Shown: positions 45,301 through 56,885 of the stretch, in pieces | How positions within the stretch are numbered: the stretch's first letter is position 1 | Layout of the letters: each line of letters begins with the position of its first letter | Source: Heterobasidion occidentale | Taxonomy: Eukaryota; Basidiomycota; Agaricomycetes; Russulales; Bondarzewiaceae | Assembly: GCA_039111635.1 (NCBI GenBank) | Contig: JBCAQO010000012.1 | Location: forward strand, 806,001-870,000 | Direction of reading: 5' to 3' | DNA: 64,000 bases | Notes under the pieces: model-generated | What the model was told of the DNA's origin: nothing | Databases searched by the model: none | The model's input: only the letters and a program-made list of their open reading frames with translations | Position numbers and translations under genes: made by a program

Positions 45301-46087
45301 TTAGCCATCGGGCTCGTCAGCGCCTCCAATGCACAACTCTCTGTTCTGGATACCCTCTCGAAGTATAGCCACGATAGCGATCTGCAAGTTGCACTCAATG
45401 CCATCTTCGCCATGGGTCTAGTTGGTGCTGGTACAAATAATGCCCGCCTTGCGCAGATGCTCCGTCAACTTGCTGGCTATTACAGTAAAGAGCCGGATTG
45501 CTTGTTCGTCGTGCGGATCGCGCAGGGCCTTGTTCACATGGGCAAGGGCACAATTGGCATCAATCCTTTCTTCTTAGACCGGACAGTCATGAGCCGGACG
45601 GCGGTCGCGGGTTTGTTGGCTACATTGACCGCCTTTACAGATGCCAAAGCATGTGAGTCAATGCAATTCGTTGAACTTTGTTCTAGAACTGATTCCATAT
45701 GGGGTCGACGCTCAGTTGTGCTTGATAAGTATCATTGGATGTTGTATTTCCTTGTGACGGCCATGTACCCGCGATTCATGATCACCCTTGATGAAGAGTT
45801 GAACAACGCACCTGTCACAGTGCGCGTTGGCCAGGTGAGTTTCTGTGTCTATTGACAAGGGCCTTGTCTGACTGCATTTGATTGTACAGGCCATCGATGT
45901 CGTTGGTCAGGCTGGCAAACCACGCACAATCTCAGGTTTCCAAACACACCAGACGCCTGTACGCCTGGCAACAACAGAACGTGCAGAACTTGCGACAGAG
46001 GAATTTATTCCTTTTGCGCATGTGCTCGAAGGTTTTGTTATCCTACAGAAAAATCCAGGTTGGGAAGCAGACAAGATGGACATATAG
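42381..46087 (+). CDS. RPN1: 26S proteasome regulatory subunit Rpn1 (PSMD2), 13 exons
   Basis: Base subunit of the 19S particle and scaffold for ubiquitin receptors. Exons: 42381-42500, 42558-42614, 42672-42835, 43094-43530, 43582-43740, 43790-44019, 44075-44221, 44274-44379, 44442-44820, 44880-45205, 45262-45652, 45716-45834, 45890-46087. Recognisable blocks: [48 protein letters not shown], the PC-repeat toroid ([53 protein letters not shown]), [20 protein letters not shown] and the C-terminus [20 protein letters not shown]. Two one-base losses must be repaired, near 42732 and at TT near 44311; with them all exon phases agree. Rpn1 is essential in other fungi, so these shifts are more likely sequence errors than inactivation. 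Confidence 0.95.
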
Positions 46088-46588
46088 AAGGGTGTGTGCT
46101 TGTATGGCTGTGACTATTAATGATGAGGCACTCGAATTTCACTTGATATCAATGTGATGAGCTCAAGTAGCGAAGTAGCATCGATAGGGCATGCTGCAAT
46201 GATTTCACCAGTTGCGCAACACGTGATGCTTGTGATACCTTTCTTACAAGAGCGGCGAGACTCTACGGAGAAGCGGTGCAGGATGAATAGGTAGGACGGT
46301 GAGCGTCAGACCAGAATTCCCAGTAATAAATTACTTCAGCCACGTACGACTCGATCAATTTGGGGAGAGGGGCCTGTGGGTCGCGTCCAGGCCAGAACAA
46401 CCCATCTGAAGACTCGGCCTTTCGGCCTCCCTGGGCGCGTAGAAGCCAACCCCAACCGTTTGAGGACTCAGACTTACAAAAGACAAGTAAACAGGCGCGT
46501 TGATCTCTCCTCACTCTCCTGGTCTCCCTAATTTCGTTTCCTGCTATATCCTCTCACAGTAAAAACTTACGATTCACGAGCGCTTGGG
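46088..46588. promoter_or_regulatory. Intergenic region upstream of OLE1
   Basis: About 500 bases without a supported gene; presumed OLE1 promoter. No sterol- or fatty-acid-response element could be named with confidence. Confidence 0.4.
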
Positions 46589-48239
46589 ATGATAGGCCAC
46601 GCCAATAATGTTTCTGGTATAGATAGTCCGGCTGACTCTGCCGAGTTCGAGGTACCGGATAACTTCGTCGACTACACTTTGAGGAAGTCGAAGACCCTCC
46701 CGCCGATTTCTTGGACCAACTGGTGGCGAGAGCTCAATTACCTCAATCTCGCTGTTGTTGGCTTCCCCCACGTTGTCATGTTGTATGGGTTGTTTACCAC
46801 AAAACTGCGGTGGCAGACAGCGCTGCTCGGCGTTCTGTACTATCTGTTCACGGGTCTTGGTCAGTTATCGCTTTATCCACCCCATTACCTTCGGCCCATG
46901 TTCTCCGTGTCGATGTAGACTGACAAGTTGTTTCCAGGTATTACCGCTGGATACCACCGTCTATGGTCCCACCGCAGCTACAATGCTACTAGACCCCTCG
47001 AATACTTCCTTGCTTTGGCAGGCTCTGGTGCCGCTCAAGGCTCCATCAAATGGTGGTCACGAAAACACCGTTCGCATCATCGCTACACGGACACGGACCT
47101 CGACCCCTACAATGTTCAAAGAGGACTCGTCTGGGCTCACATTGGTTGGGTCATATTCAAGCCACGCATCAGGCCCGGCTCTGCCGACATCAGTGACCTC
47201 AACAGGGACGACATTGTTCGGTGGCAACACCGACGATACATTTGGCTGATGTTGATCATGAGCTTCGGTGTGCCGACGCTGATCGCGGGGCTGTGGTGGG
47301 GAGACTGGATAGGAGGATATGTATATGCGAGTGCGGTAAGGATGTGTTTCGTGCACCACAGCACCTTCTGCATCAATTCGCTTGCGCATTATCTCGGGGA
47401 TGCGCCATTCGATGACAAGCATAGTCCCAAGGATCACTTCATCACGGCCTTAGTCACCGTCGGAGAAGGGTATCATAATTTCCATCATCAGTTCCCCATG
47501 GATTATAGAAATGCGATCAAGTGGTACCAGTATGACCCGACGAAGTGGTTCATTTGGGGTTGCAGCAAGCTGGGATTGGCGTCCCATTTGAAGGTGCGGA
47601 TTAGCTTACCTCAGTAGGTTCTTCTCAACCTGACCTTTTTGATTCAGACGTTCCCTGACAATGAAGTGAAGAAGGGAGAGCTCACTATGCAGCTCAAGCG
47701 ATTGCGAGAGACTCAAGATGGGATTTCTTGGCCTGAACAAGTTGACCATCTACCCGTCGTCTCTTGGCGGGAGTGTGCGTTCTTCCTTCATTCTCAGACA
47801 ACACTATCGTTGAACTAATCGTGTAACCATGCCTCGTTTCATGTTAGTCCAAGAGCAATCTATAAGCAGGCCCCTCGTTCTCATTGCCGGCTTTATTCAC
47901 GATGTCACTCATTCATTGAGGAGCATCCGGGCGGGAGACACATGTTAGCCAAATACATCGGAAAGGACGCAACTACCGCGTTTTTTGGTGGAGTGTATGA
48001 TCACTCGAATGCGGCTCATAACGTGAGCCATGCTTGTTCTTACCAGAACGCTGAGATGGGCTGACTGCAGTTACTCATCACAGTTTTTGTCAATGATGCG
48101 TGTGGGGGTCTTGGCTGGTGGCCAACCTCATGCCCTCGAGGACAAGTTTGTCCCGCCATCGCAACGTCTGCGTATAGCTCGGATTAGCGAACTTTCTAGT
48201 CCATATACGTCGACAGATGGAGAATCCATGTTTCCTTGA
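46589..48239 (+). CDS. OLE1: Delta-9 acyl-CoA desaturase with C-terminal cytochrome b5 domain
   Basis: Inserts the first double bond in stearoyl/palmitoyl-CoA at the ER membrane. Exons: 46589-46859, 46938-47593, 47648-47774, 47848-48022, 48084-48239; about 460 residues. The three histidine boxes are present: [15 protein letters not shown] and [11 protein letters not shown]. Membrane segments include [20 protein letters not shown] and [20 protein letters not shown]. The tail carries the fused cytochrome b5 domain typical of fungal Ole1, with the haem motif [20 protein letters not shown] and a second histidine in [11 protein letters not shown] is missing near 47913 (CATTCATT), just before the HPGG motif; adding it restores exon phase. 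The last intron uses the acceptor at 48083. Confidence 0.93.
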
Positions 48240-48600
48240 GGTGTCTTGACGGATTAATCATGGCGTCCGAGTGTCGTGAAGCTTGAAGTAGCACCTCCTT
48301 GTAGTTCCATGTTAAAATACACCAAATCAGTCCGACTATACATGCCGTCTGTGCTACTAACTGCTACAGAATCTTACTATTCAGGAACGTTCAGGAATTG
48401 GCCGTGTCAATCAAGATAAAGTATGTAATGAATCCAAGATTATCCAGATAAAAAAATGAGAGCTTTCTATGCAGTGTGAGTGTGTGATTCTACAAATCAT
48501 GACCAGTATATAGTGTAATGCTGTACGACGAAAGAGTAAAATGCCAGATCGATTGAAAAGATATCATGAAAGCACGAATATGCGGACGTAATAAATATAG
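48240..48600. other. Convergent 3' region between OLE1 and MOR2/TAO3
   Basis: A/T-richer sequence where two 3' untranslated regions meet. No gene. Confidence 0.5.
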
Positions 48601-51600
48601 TTATTGAAGCCTCGAGCTATTCCCGCCCTGCATCTGACGAAGAGCGGAGGGAGAGTCAAAAACAAATGCTTCTGAATCAGAACTAAAGTCGGAATCATCA
48701 TCAGAGTCGTTAGACGCGAAGGGTGCGATGCCATCAACACGAAAGACATCAACAAAGGGTGTCTGCGGGAGATCTGCCATGTTCTCCGTCGATTTGGCAA
48801 GTATGGCAGCGACCCGTGCCTCAAGCTGTTGACTGGGCATCACAGGCAAGGTAGCTCCCTTGAGGTCAACATCATCGTCCTGGAAGTATGTGCTCAGCTC
48901 GTGCAAATTCTGAACCAAGCCACCCAGGTCCTCGTCTAGCGGATCCGGTGATGCCAGCCGTTCGATGTCCTCTGGCTCAAAATCGATGCGGGATGGTCGT
49001 GAAGGAAGATTGTAGGAGTTGAAGACGGCCATGACGTTGGCGCGGCACATTTTCATGAGTTGATCCGGTCGCGGGACACACCATCCAGACTCCTCAGGCA
49101 TGCCAAAAATATCCGCTACTGAGTCCACTTCCTTTGCAATAGGCTTCATATGCATGTTCATATGCATACTCATGCGAAGGACTTGCTTGGCTGGAAGACC
49201 ACCGCCAGATATAGTCATCGGCTCCTCTAAAACCTCCAGAGCTCGCCCAGCGAGGTCAGTCTCTAGCAACCGCAATAGTGGCATCAACAACTCGGATCCC
49301 AAAAGCTCTACTGGGTTCCTAGTCTCTCGCTGTTGAAAGAGAACCTTGAGAATCTGCAGTGACTGGACGCGAAGCCACTTTTCTTGGTTAAGCACGAGGC
49401 TGACAAGAAGTGTGACGACTTCGGTCCAATTTTCGGCCCCGTAATGCTCTCGTAGACTAGAGACGGACTGTCGGAGAAAATCATCTTTTGTTCGGAATCG
49501 GCCCTTGACAAAGGAAGTCATGATTCGGGCAATACTGGACCGACCCTCCTGCTCGGCAAGATACCCAACGTTAGTGGCAAATTCTTCCAATGCTGGGTCG
49601 TGTGTCTCGTCTGCCATGGCCCTGAGACACCAAGGCAAAGAAATCGTATAGAGATCACGAACACGGCCCTCGCTTGGGTCAACCAACCTATTGTCAGTAA
49701 ACCTGGCTAGATGTTCCAGGAGCTTTATGGTGGCACCAAACGTCTTTGATGATCGCAATCCGATGAGCAAAGAGGACTGTACAGACGAGGATCCTTTCCA
49801 ATCGTGCGGACGTTGAGAGAGCAGGAATTCCACAGTATTTTGGTCGTCCAAGTTCAAACGGGACAGCAGGGAGTCGAAAAATGTGACAACCTGCAGAAAC
49901 TCGACCTCTACTGTCGTAGAAAGGCAAGCACATGCGCACCAGAACATCTGCGGTACGAGCGAGACGTCCAACTCTTCGCTCTCCACCAACACATTCAGCG
50001 TCTGAATGAGCTCGGCAGTGAATAATTGAATGTTTTCGTCAGGGTCGGCAACAGTGTTGGACAATCTCCCAAGTAGAAGTGCGAGGTCAGCTTGCGTTGC
50101 GGAAGGTCTGAGAGCGCGGAATATCTGTAAAGAACGAAACGCTATGGGTCGTATCGTGCATGCTGTGCCCCATAACAACGCCAGAGATCCCCATTGCTGC
50201 GCAAGACCAGGATGCAATGGCTCCAGAAGACTCAACAATTGAGCACAAAGCCAATGCATCTTCGGCCCCGATTGGGCACTATTCTCGTCTTCCTTCCAGA
50301 GCTTTCGCTCCATGTCCTGCTCTAGGTCTCTGATGGCGGATTTAAGCGCGTTCCGGGTGGGATAGAGTCCCCTATCAGAGGCTTCATCATATCCTGGTAT
50401 CCATGAGCGCAATAGTTGAAAAAGCATATGCTTCGCATGGTCACGGACAAAAAGTAGACGGTGATCCAAATGGACACAGATTGCGTGAAGAATGATCGGT
50501 AACTCGGTGTGAAACTCCCAGAGGCGGTCCAGTGCCACATCCGAAAGGAATAGAAGGGCGTATTGTCCAGCACCCAGTGATAGACGTGGATGTTCGGCAA
50601 AAAGGACGTCCAGATCAGACCACAGTTCCGTGTCTTCTGCGTCAGGGAATGCTAACTTGTGCTCTATGTCAGGAAGCATGCGAGCAGGCTCTATTACACT
50701 GCAGAGATCTTCAACGACTTGTCGCCCGATTCCCGACTGCGATAGACAGGCAACAACTTTGGATGCACACTGGATATAGGTGATGCTGGCAACTTTTTGA
50801 GATTGTTCAAGCAGAAACCGAATTGTCGCATGGCCATTCGATTGATACGGTGCATCCACCAATCGGGTCCAGAGCATTTGGATTTGTTCAGCGTAGTTCT
50901 CCGCATAGCGCAGCGTGAATGACATTAAATGATAAGAGCAGTTCGCCCTTCTCGTGACAGGCCAGACCTATCATCGGCCATCAGATTGATGTTGGGACTC
51001 CAATACTCTAGGATCTGAAGAAGCAGGAGTGGCGAGTTTGATGCCTCAAAGAACTGAGGAAGCCATGTTGCGAATTGAGAAAGGACACCCATTGCTTCGT
51101 TTGGATGCTCTCCGGCCAGAACATCCGAGATAAGGCGGTGTGCATGCAGATATGTGCTTGGGGCAGAGCTACCAACCGCAGCCTCAAATTGAGCCATGGA
51201 TAGCATTCCATGAGACTGTTCGTGGATGAACTCCAGAATGTTCAAAGCGGAGGTCCGCACATGGAGGGCTGAGTGACACAGGTTATACAGGCCTAGACAT
51301 ACGCTTTGATCAAAGCGAAATCCATGGCCTTGAGTGTTGCAGATAACGTCTGCGACGACTTCGAAGAAGCGAACATTGCTGGTGTCGATGTCCTTGACCG
51401 TGACAAACGCCTTCCGCATGGCTTCATTGACCAAACCAGGATCTCTGTCACTGCAAGCTAGAAGTGCTCTTAGTGCTTTCCTGTGACGATCGTCAATTAT
51501 AGTGCAACTGCCTCTGAAACTGAACACTCACTTTCCACTGGTCTGCACGGAGACATCAAGTGAAGCCAAGATGCTATGGAGTCTATCCAATGTCGTTATA

Positions 51601-54600
51601 GGCTCCAAGGCTCTGAAATATTCTGTGCCTGCCTGGTGATCCGTTGGTGAACCAGAAGATACATCAGGGGGAAAGTAGGCCTTAGACTAAAGAAGATGAG
51701 AAACAGCTGTGTGGAAGAGAGATTTAGACCTACACATAGGGATGCCATAGCGCCGATGGCGGCCCTAGACAAGAGCTTGGTCTCCTTTTGAAAGAGAGCT
51801 ACGGCTTCGCCCTTCTCTGATGCGTCAGCTACGGCATTCGTGGCTGCCCTCTGCATAAGGATCAAACGCTGCTTGACAGACTCCGACTGACGACCAACTT
51901 GACACCACTCTTCACAGAGACGGAAAAGGGACAAATGCATATTGGGCGGTATGAAGCGGTCCGTATCGGAGAGCGTGGTGAGGCCATCAAATAAGCGCTC
52001 AACTGTCCCACAGAAGTAACGGCGCAGCTTCTGAAGTTTGAAATGATCGCGGCAATCTGCGGATGTGAGGAATGCCTGTGTATTTCGCACGAACCGAAGG
52101 ATAGGGGAAAGTGCTGCCTTTCGGCCGCTTGAACGGTGATCTTGAAGGTAGTGTGCTGTAAGAAAATATACACGAGCCACAGCAGTGAACAGCCGCTCTT
52201 GTCGACGTCCTCGTTCAGCGACTGACGTGGCCCCAGACTTCATCCTCGTATCGTCAAATAATTGGCGATGGGCGAGCAGACCAAGGTCCTCAAGAAGCTG
52301 GGGATATCCTCGAGATGGCAGGGAGCTGATACAGAACACAGCGGCGTCTCTGAACATGGAGTGTTCGGAGTCAAGGAAGGGTGCGAGATACCGAACCAGA
52401 CCACGTGTTGTTGTTAACCTTTCCCGCTCGAAATTGACCTCCGAAAGAGCACGAGAATGCTCCCGCTGGATAAGAGCAGGTCGATAGTCTACGATGGAGG
52501 CAATCGAACACAGAACTTTTGTCCACATGTACCATTGCCCTGTTAGTTGTCGGTTATCGACCGGTGTTCGAGTCTCCTTTTCATTGATGGCTGGACCTCG
52601 TGACGATGGACCAGAAGGTAAACGACCGTTGAGACCTGCCACAGCAGCGATGGTTGGATGGAAGCGGGATACTGCAGCAATCAGTGTCTCGCGGAGGATG
52701 TTTACGGTTGCTGGTGTGTGTTCCGCTCCATCGCTGCTGTAAGAATGCATGAACCCCGGAAAGATCCATTGCCATATGGTACGATCGCGTGAATCTTCAC
52801 TGTCTGCGATCCGAAGATATGCATCAGTCTTGCCGGAGTCCCGCCACTGCTTCAAGCGCTCCAGATCAGCTGGGTCCAAAATGTGGTCGAATCCGTTAAG
52901 AGGAATTTTGAAGGAGCTTCGCCCATGAAGTATGTCTACAATTCGGACGTCCGTCGAGGCCACTTGAGGAGACATCGGCTGAGGCCATAGGTGGGCAACT
53001 AGAAGGCCGAGCATACGGAGCAGCTTAACCCCAACAGTGTAAACTGGGCGAGATACGTGACACAGAAGAAAGAGAGCCCCTGCCTCTGTCTCGTCGATTC
53101 TTGAGGCAACCGCTGTCATCTCTTCGTCTGACAAAGTCTCCGACTTTCTCTGCAAAAGATCGTGCACCCATCCATCGAGAAGACCTACCCAGAGGTTCAG
53201 CAAGCGATTGCTCTCAATAACCAATTTTGAGCTTGATCCTTCCTGTGCAATATGCGAGGTGTCGAACAAAAATGAGGTATACTTTTGCAGGACAGCGTCA
53301 GCATATTGTGGACTCGACATGAACCGACGCAGAGCAAGGACAGCTGCCTCTGCAACGGCAGGTTCGATGTGAATAACGCCCCGCACCAGCATGTCAACCG
53401 CGTCATCCAGTTGTAGGGAGGTATGCAGAATTCGAGGCCAGGACTGAAAACAGGTTTGCAATAAGTTGATCTGCGGAACCAGCTGGGCAGGATACGCAAC
53501 AGTTGCATCAGGATGTCGACGAATGATATAGCTGTGAGTTTCGTCGTAGGATGGATTGATGCGCGTGACAGACCACTGCTCATCAAAAGTCGACATCCGC
53601 CCCACCGCATTTGCACATGTGGCGGCGACATAACTCAGCAGTATCCCAACCCTGTCATAAAACTCCTGCATTCCTGGCTTTGATAGAATGGTCAACGGTA
53701 GGAAGTCCGAGGAGGCGGGATAATCCTGCCATGATGGCGCTCCAGAGAAGTCCGAGCTTGAAGGCCAAACCGGTATTGGCTCGTCTCTTTCCATCAGATG
53801 CAACGTGAGTAACATGGCTTGTATCGCAATAGCCATTCGCTCTGGAGATAGGACCGTCGAAGGGTTGGGCGGCTGAGTTGACATGACTTGCTCCTGAAGA
53901 AGATTCAACGTGAACTCCGCTCCAAAATCGAAATGCCGCGCGAAGACAAAATGTACTATATAGATGAAGGGTTCAAGGTGATCTTCTTGGGGGAAGATGG
54001 GCAATCTGTTAGGAGGAAAGAAATGCTTCAACATTATTTCCATCTTGGATGTGGAGTTCGAGGCAGACTCTCGGCAGCGGAACATGTAGGTCCAGACCAA
54101 GCGCATCATCCCGTTCATCACTGGGATGCGGAACGGTTTCTCCTATGCGTCTATATTAGATCAAATGAGTGTTGACGTCGGGTGAAACGTACTTTCAACT
54201 TGGTCAGACTAGCCTCAAAACAGGTTTGCCAATTGCGCAGAAAATATTCGTTCGGCGCGACACAGAGGCTGACGATGACGAGAGGGTATGCCACGTGCCA
54301 ATACCGAGGTTTGCTAGCCATGTCCCTGGCTTTCGGATATATAATCTCTATGGCCTTCGCCCATTGAGGGTGATTCACTTCAGCTTGGGCCGTCTGCGTT
54401 GTCCACGAGTCAGTAAATGGAGGTCAGGAGACAAAGGCACTTACCTTAGCAATAGGGTGCATCAGATGTACCAGAGTTTCCGCGAAGGCAAGCTTGAATC
54501 GGAAGCCATGCGCATTCTCAAAAGATTTCGCCAATGCTTCCATAAATTCGGCGCCCTCCTCGAACGACTCTGGAGGCCAGACCTAACGGCAGACGATGAG

Positions 54601-56272
54601 CACATAATGGTAGAAGCTGCGCAATAATTTCGAAGCGCGCTAACCTTGATCTGAACATGCTTCAATCCACGTACAAGATTCTCATATTTCATGTCACCAT
54701 CTTTTGGGACATGGCCGGAAGCAACCGGGCCCATCTCAGACAGAAACCGGTCTGTGACGCTCGAGAAGCTTTTGGATGTTATCAATACCATTTTGGACGA
54801 GCATCTGTCGTGAAGCTCACCGTGTGTTCGCCAGGTGGCCCAAAAGCGTGGCATAAAGCTCTGCGTTCGTCCTGTGATTGGCGCTCTGGGCCAGTAGCTT
54901 CAAGTCGGGTTTGCGAAACTGCTCGAACATGGTCTCCTCGAGTTTGTACCCCATCTGTTCGCCGAGAGCATCTTTCGACAACGGTTGCATCACAGCTATA
55001 AGTGCTCGGCACATGATGTAGATGGAAGCCAGAGACTTCCGTTCGTTCAATATCATAGACGTGTCCAGATGCCGGAGACCTCGGGACGTCGCTGGCGACT
55101 GACCTGTGTGATGGCGCAAGAGATCAGGAGAAACAGGCTCCTTTTGTGTACGGCGCCACCGTGTTATCGAATTGACGACAGGCTTAGCATTCTTCTGTCC
55201 TATTTGGCCGAGAGTCTGCAACAGGTCGTCAAATACAGGGTCGATCCCAGGGCCAAAATAGTCAGCAAGAGGTGGCTCGTGGTCCTACGATATCGGTCAT
55301 TAGAGAACATCAATGTCCACGAGCAATGAAACGTACGAGCCCTTGTCGCAAGAAGACATCGATCTTCATCTCCGCTGATGTAGCGAATCGGAAGAAAGTA
55401 GCATGCAGAGCATATTCCGAGGGCGTACGCGGATCAACCGAGACGATTTCCTCCTCTGCTTCTGCATATGGTGGTAGCTCGCTCTGAGAAAAGCTTCCAA
55501 AATCCATTCGGCACGGGTGGTACAGGGGGGGGAGATAATGGAATTGAGAAACCATGCCCATGATCGCTTCCGACATCTGAACTATGAAATATGGAACCCG
55601 AGTGAGAATGCTGTGAACGACCATAGGCGTGGCCCTTAGTCTTTGCCGGGGTCGCACGCGTGGATCGAGCCTCGACAGAGCCTGGAGTCGGAGGTCGAGG
55701 AATTGGAGGACTCATGTTCTCGGATGGCCTGCGGAAGGACGTCGCGGACGCATGCGCAAGGGATGAATTTGATCGATTGAACGGATTCTTCAAGACCGGG
55801 TACGCGCCATGATCCAAAGGCGGCATAGGAGGGGGCTCAGTGGACTTGCTACCGCTCTTGAACGCATTTCGGATAGACGCGAACGAGGTCTTTTTGGTGA
55901 AAGGAGAACCGGCAGAATTGGCAAGAGATGGATGCTGCGCGTGGACGAAGGGCGTAGACCCCTTCCGAGTGGGGTGCCGTACGGAGTAGTTGGAGTCCTC
56001 CGAGGTAACTGAATCGCCGCGAGCATGGAAATAGCCTCGGTCTGAGCGTTCAGGAAGAGCAATGGGCGTCGTCGCAGTGGGAGACTCCTGGCCAGAACTC
56101 AGTCCTCCTCCAAAGCCAAATCCAGAGGTTCCTGGCACTCTCCCAAAAGGAATTGAAGTCGAACTAAAATCTTCGTCATCAAAGTCTATGAAAGCAAGGT
56201 CAGTACAGGAAATAGTGTGATTGGATGCATTGACGGACCTGGGATGGTGATCTGAATTCCGTCAGAGCTCAT
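48601..56272 (-). CDS. Cell morphogenesis protein Mor2/Tao3 (Furry family)
   Basis: Very large HEAT-like scaffold that works with the NDR kinase (Orb6/Cbk1) in polarised growth. The start ATG at 56272 (MSSDGIQITIP, exon 1 ends 56239, exon 2 from 56185) opens a Ser/Pro-rich head with FGFGGGLSS and KKTSFASIRNAFKSGS. Conserved repeats follow: EYALHATFFRFATSAEMKID, DPVFDDLLQTLGQIGQKNAK, NERKSLASIYIMCRALIAVM, HPQWAKAIEIIYPKARDMAS, a 2.5 kb exon with GMMRLVWTYMFRCRESASN (54100) to AAIGAMASLCV (51740), and a 774-codon final exon with NGHATIRFLLEQSQKVASIT (50860) and WTEVVTLLVSLVLNQEKWLR (49430). It ends at 48601 with an acidic Ser/Asp tail. Two one-base corrections are needed: an extra T near 55503 and a missing T near 50935. 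At about 7.7 kb it is the largest gene in the window. Confidence 0.93.
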
Positions 56273-56885
56273 CGTTGCCTCCCCTTGAAGCCGTCAACGT
56301 TGCCTCTATCTGAAGAAAGTCCGAATGCGACAAATAGAAGGAGAACAAGGATAGAGAAGGTTGGGGGGAGACAAGGACTCGACTTTGTCTGCTTCAAGCA
56401 GAAGCAGCGACGCCAATTAGGTAGAGCGGATCACGTGGTTGCTATGCAGATATCGGCTTCTTCTGCGAGAGGATTCTCGCAATGTTGTTGAAGTTGAGAG
56501 GAAACTGACAGACCAGCTCACAAGAACGGGCAAGGACACCGTCCTGACCGTGGTATGGACTCCCATTGACAAGTGTTTGCGATAGCAAACTAGCTGGTAC
56601 GATACACGATACGCTCAACGTTACAGCAGAAGAACACAGAGGCACCCCCCAAAACGCCATATGAAACCCAACAAGTACGAAAACAGCAGCATAATTGAGA
56701 GCGACGACGATAATAGCGAAAGCATAAAACACGACAATGCTAGCAGTGACGGGGATCTATATTAAAAAAGAGTCCAGACTGAAAGAAAGAAAAAGCTTTT
56801 GGAGGTGAACCTGATCAAGAGAAGGTTGCAATATGGACACGGAGGCGTAATTCGTGGATTCGTGTGTTATTGGAAGAGACCTCGC
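56273..56885. promoter_or_regulatory. Intergenic region upstream of MOR2/TAO3
   Basis: Holds the MOR2/TAO3 promoter and the 3' region of the RING-RRM gene. An ORF at 56442-56732 (minus) looks hydrophobic, but its composition does not persuade me that it is a gene. Confidence 0.4.
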
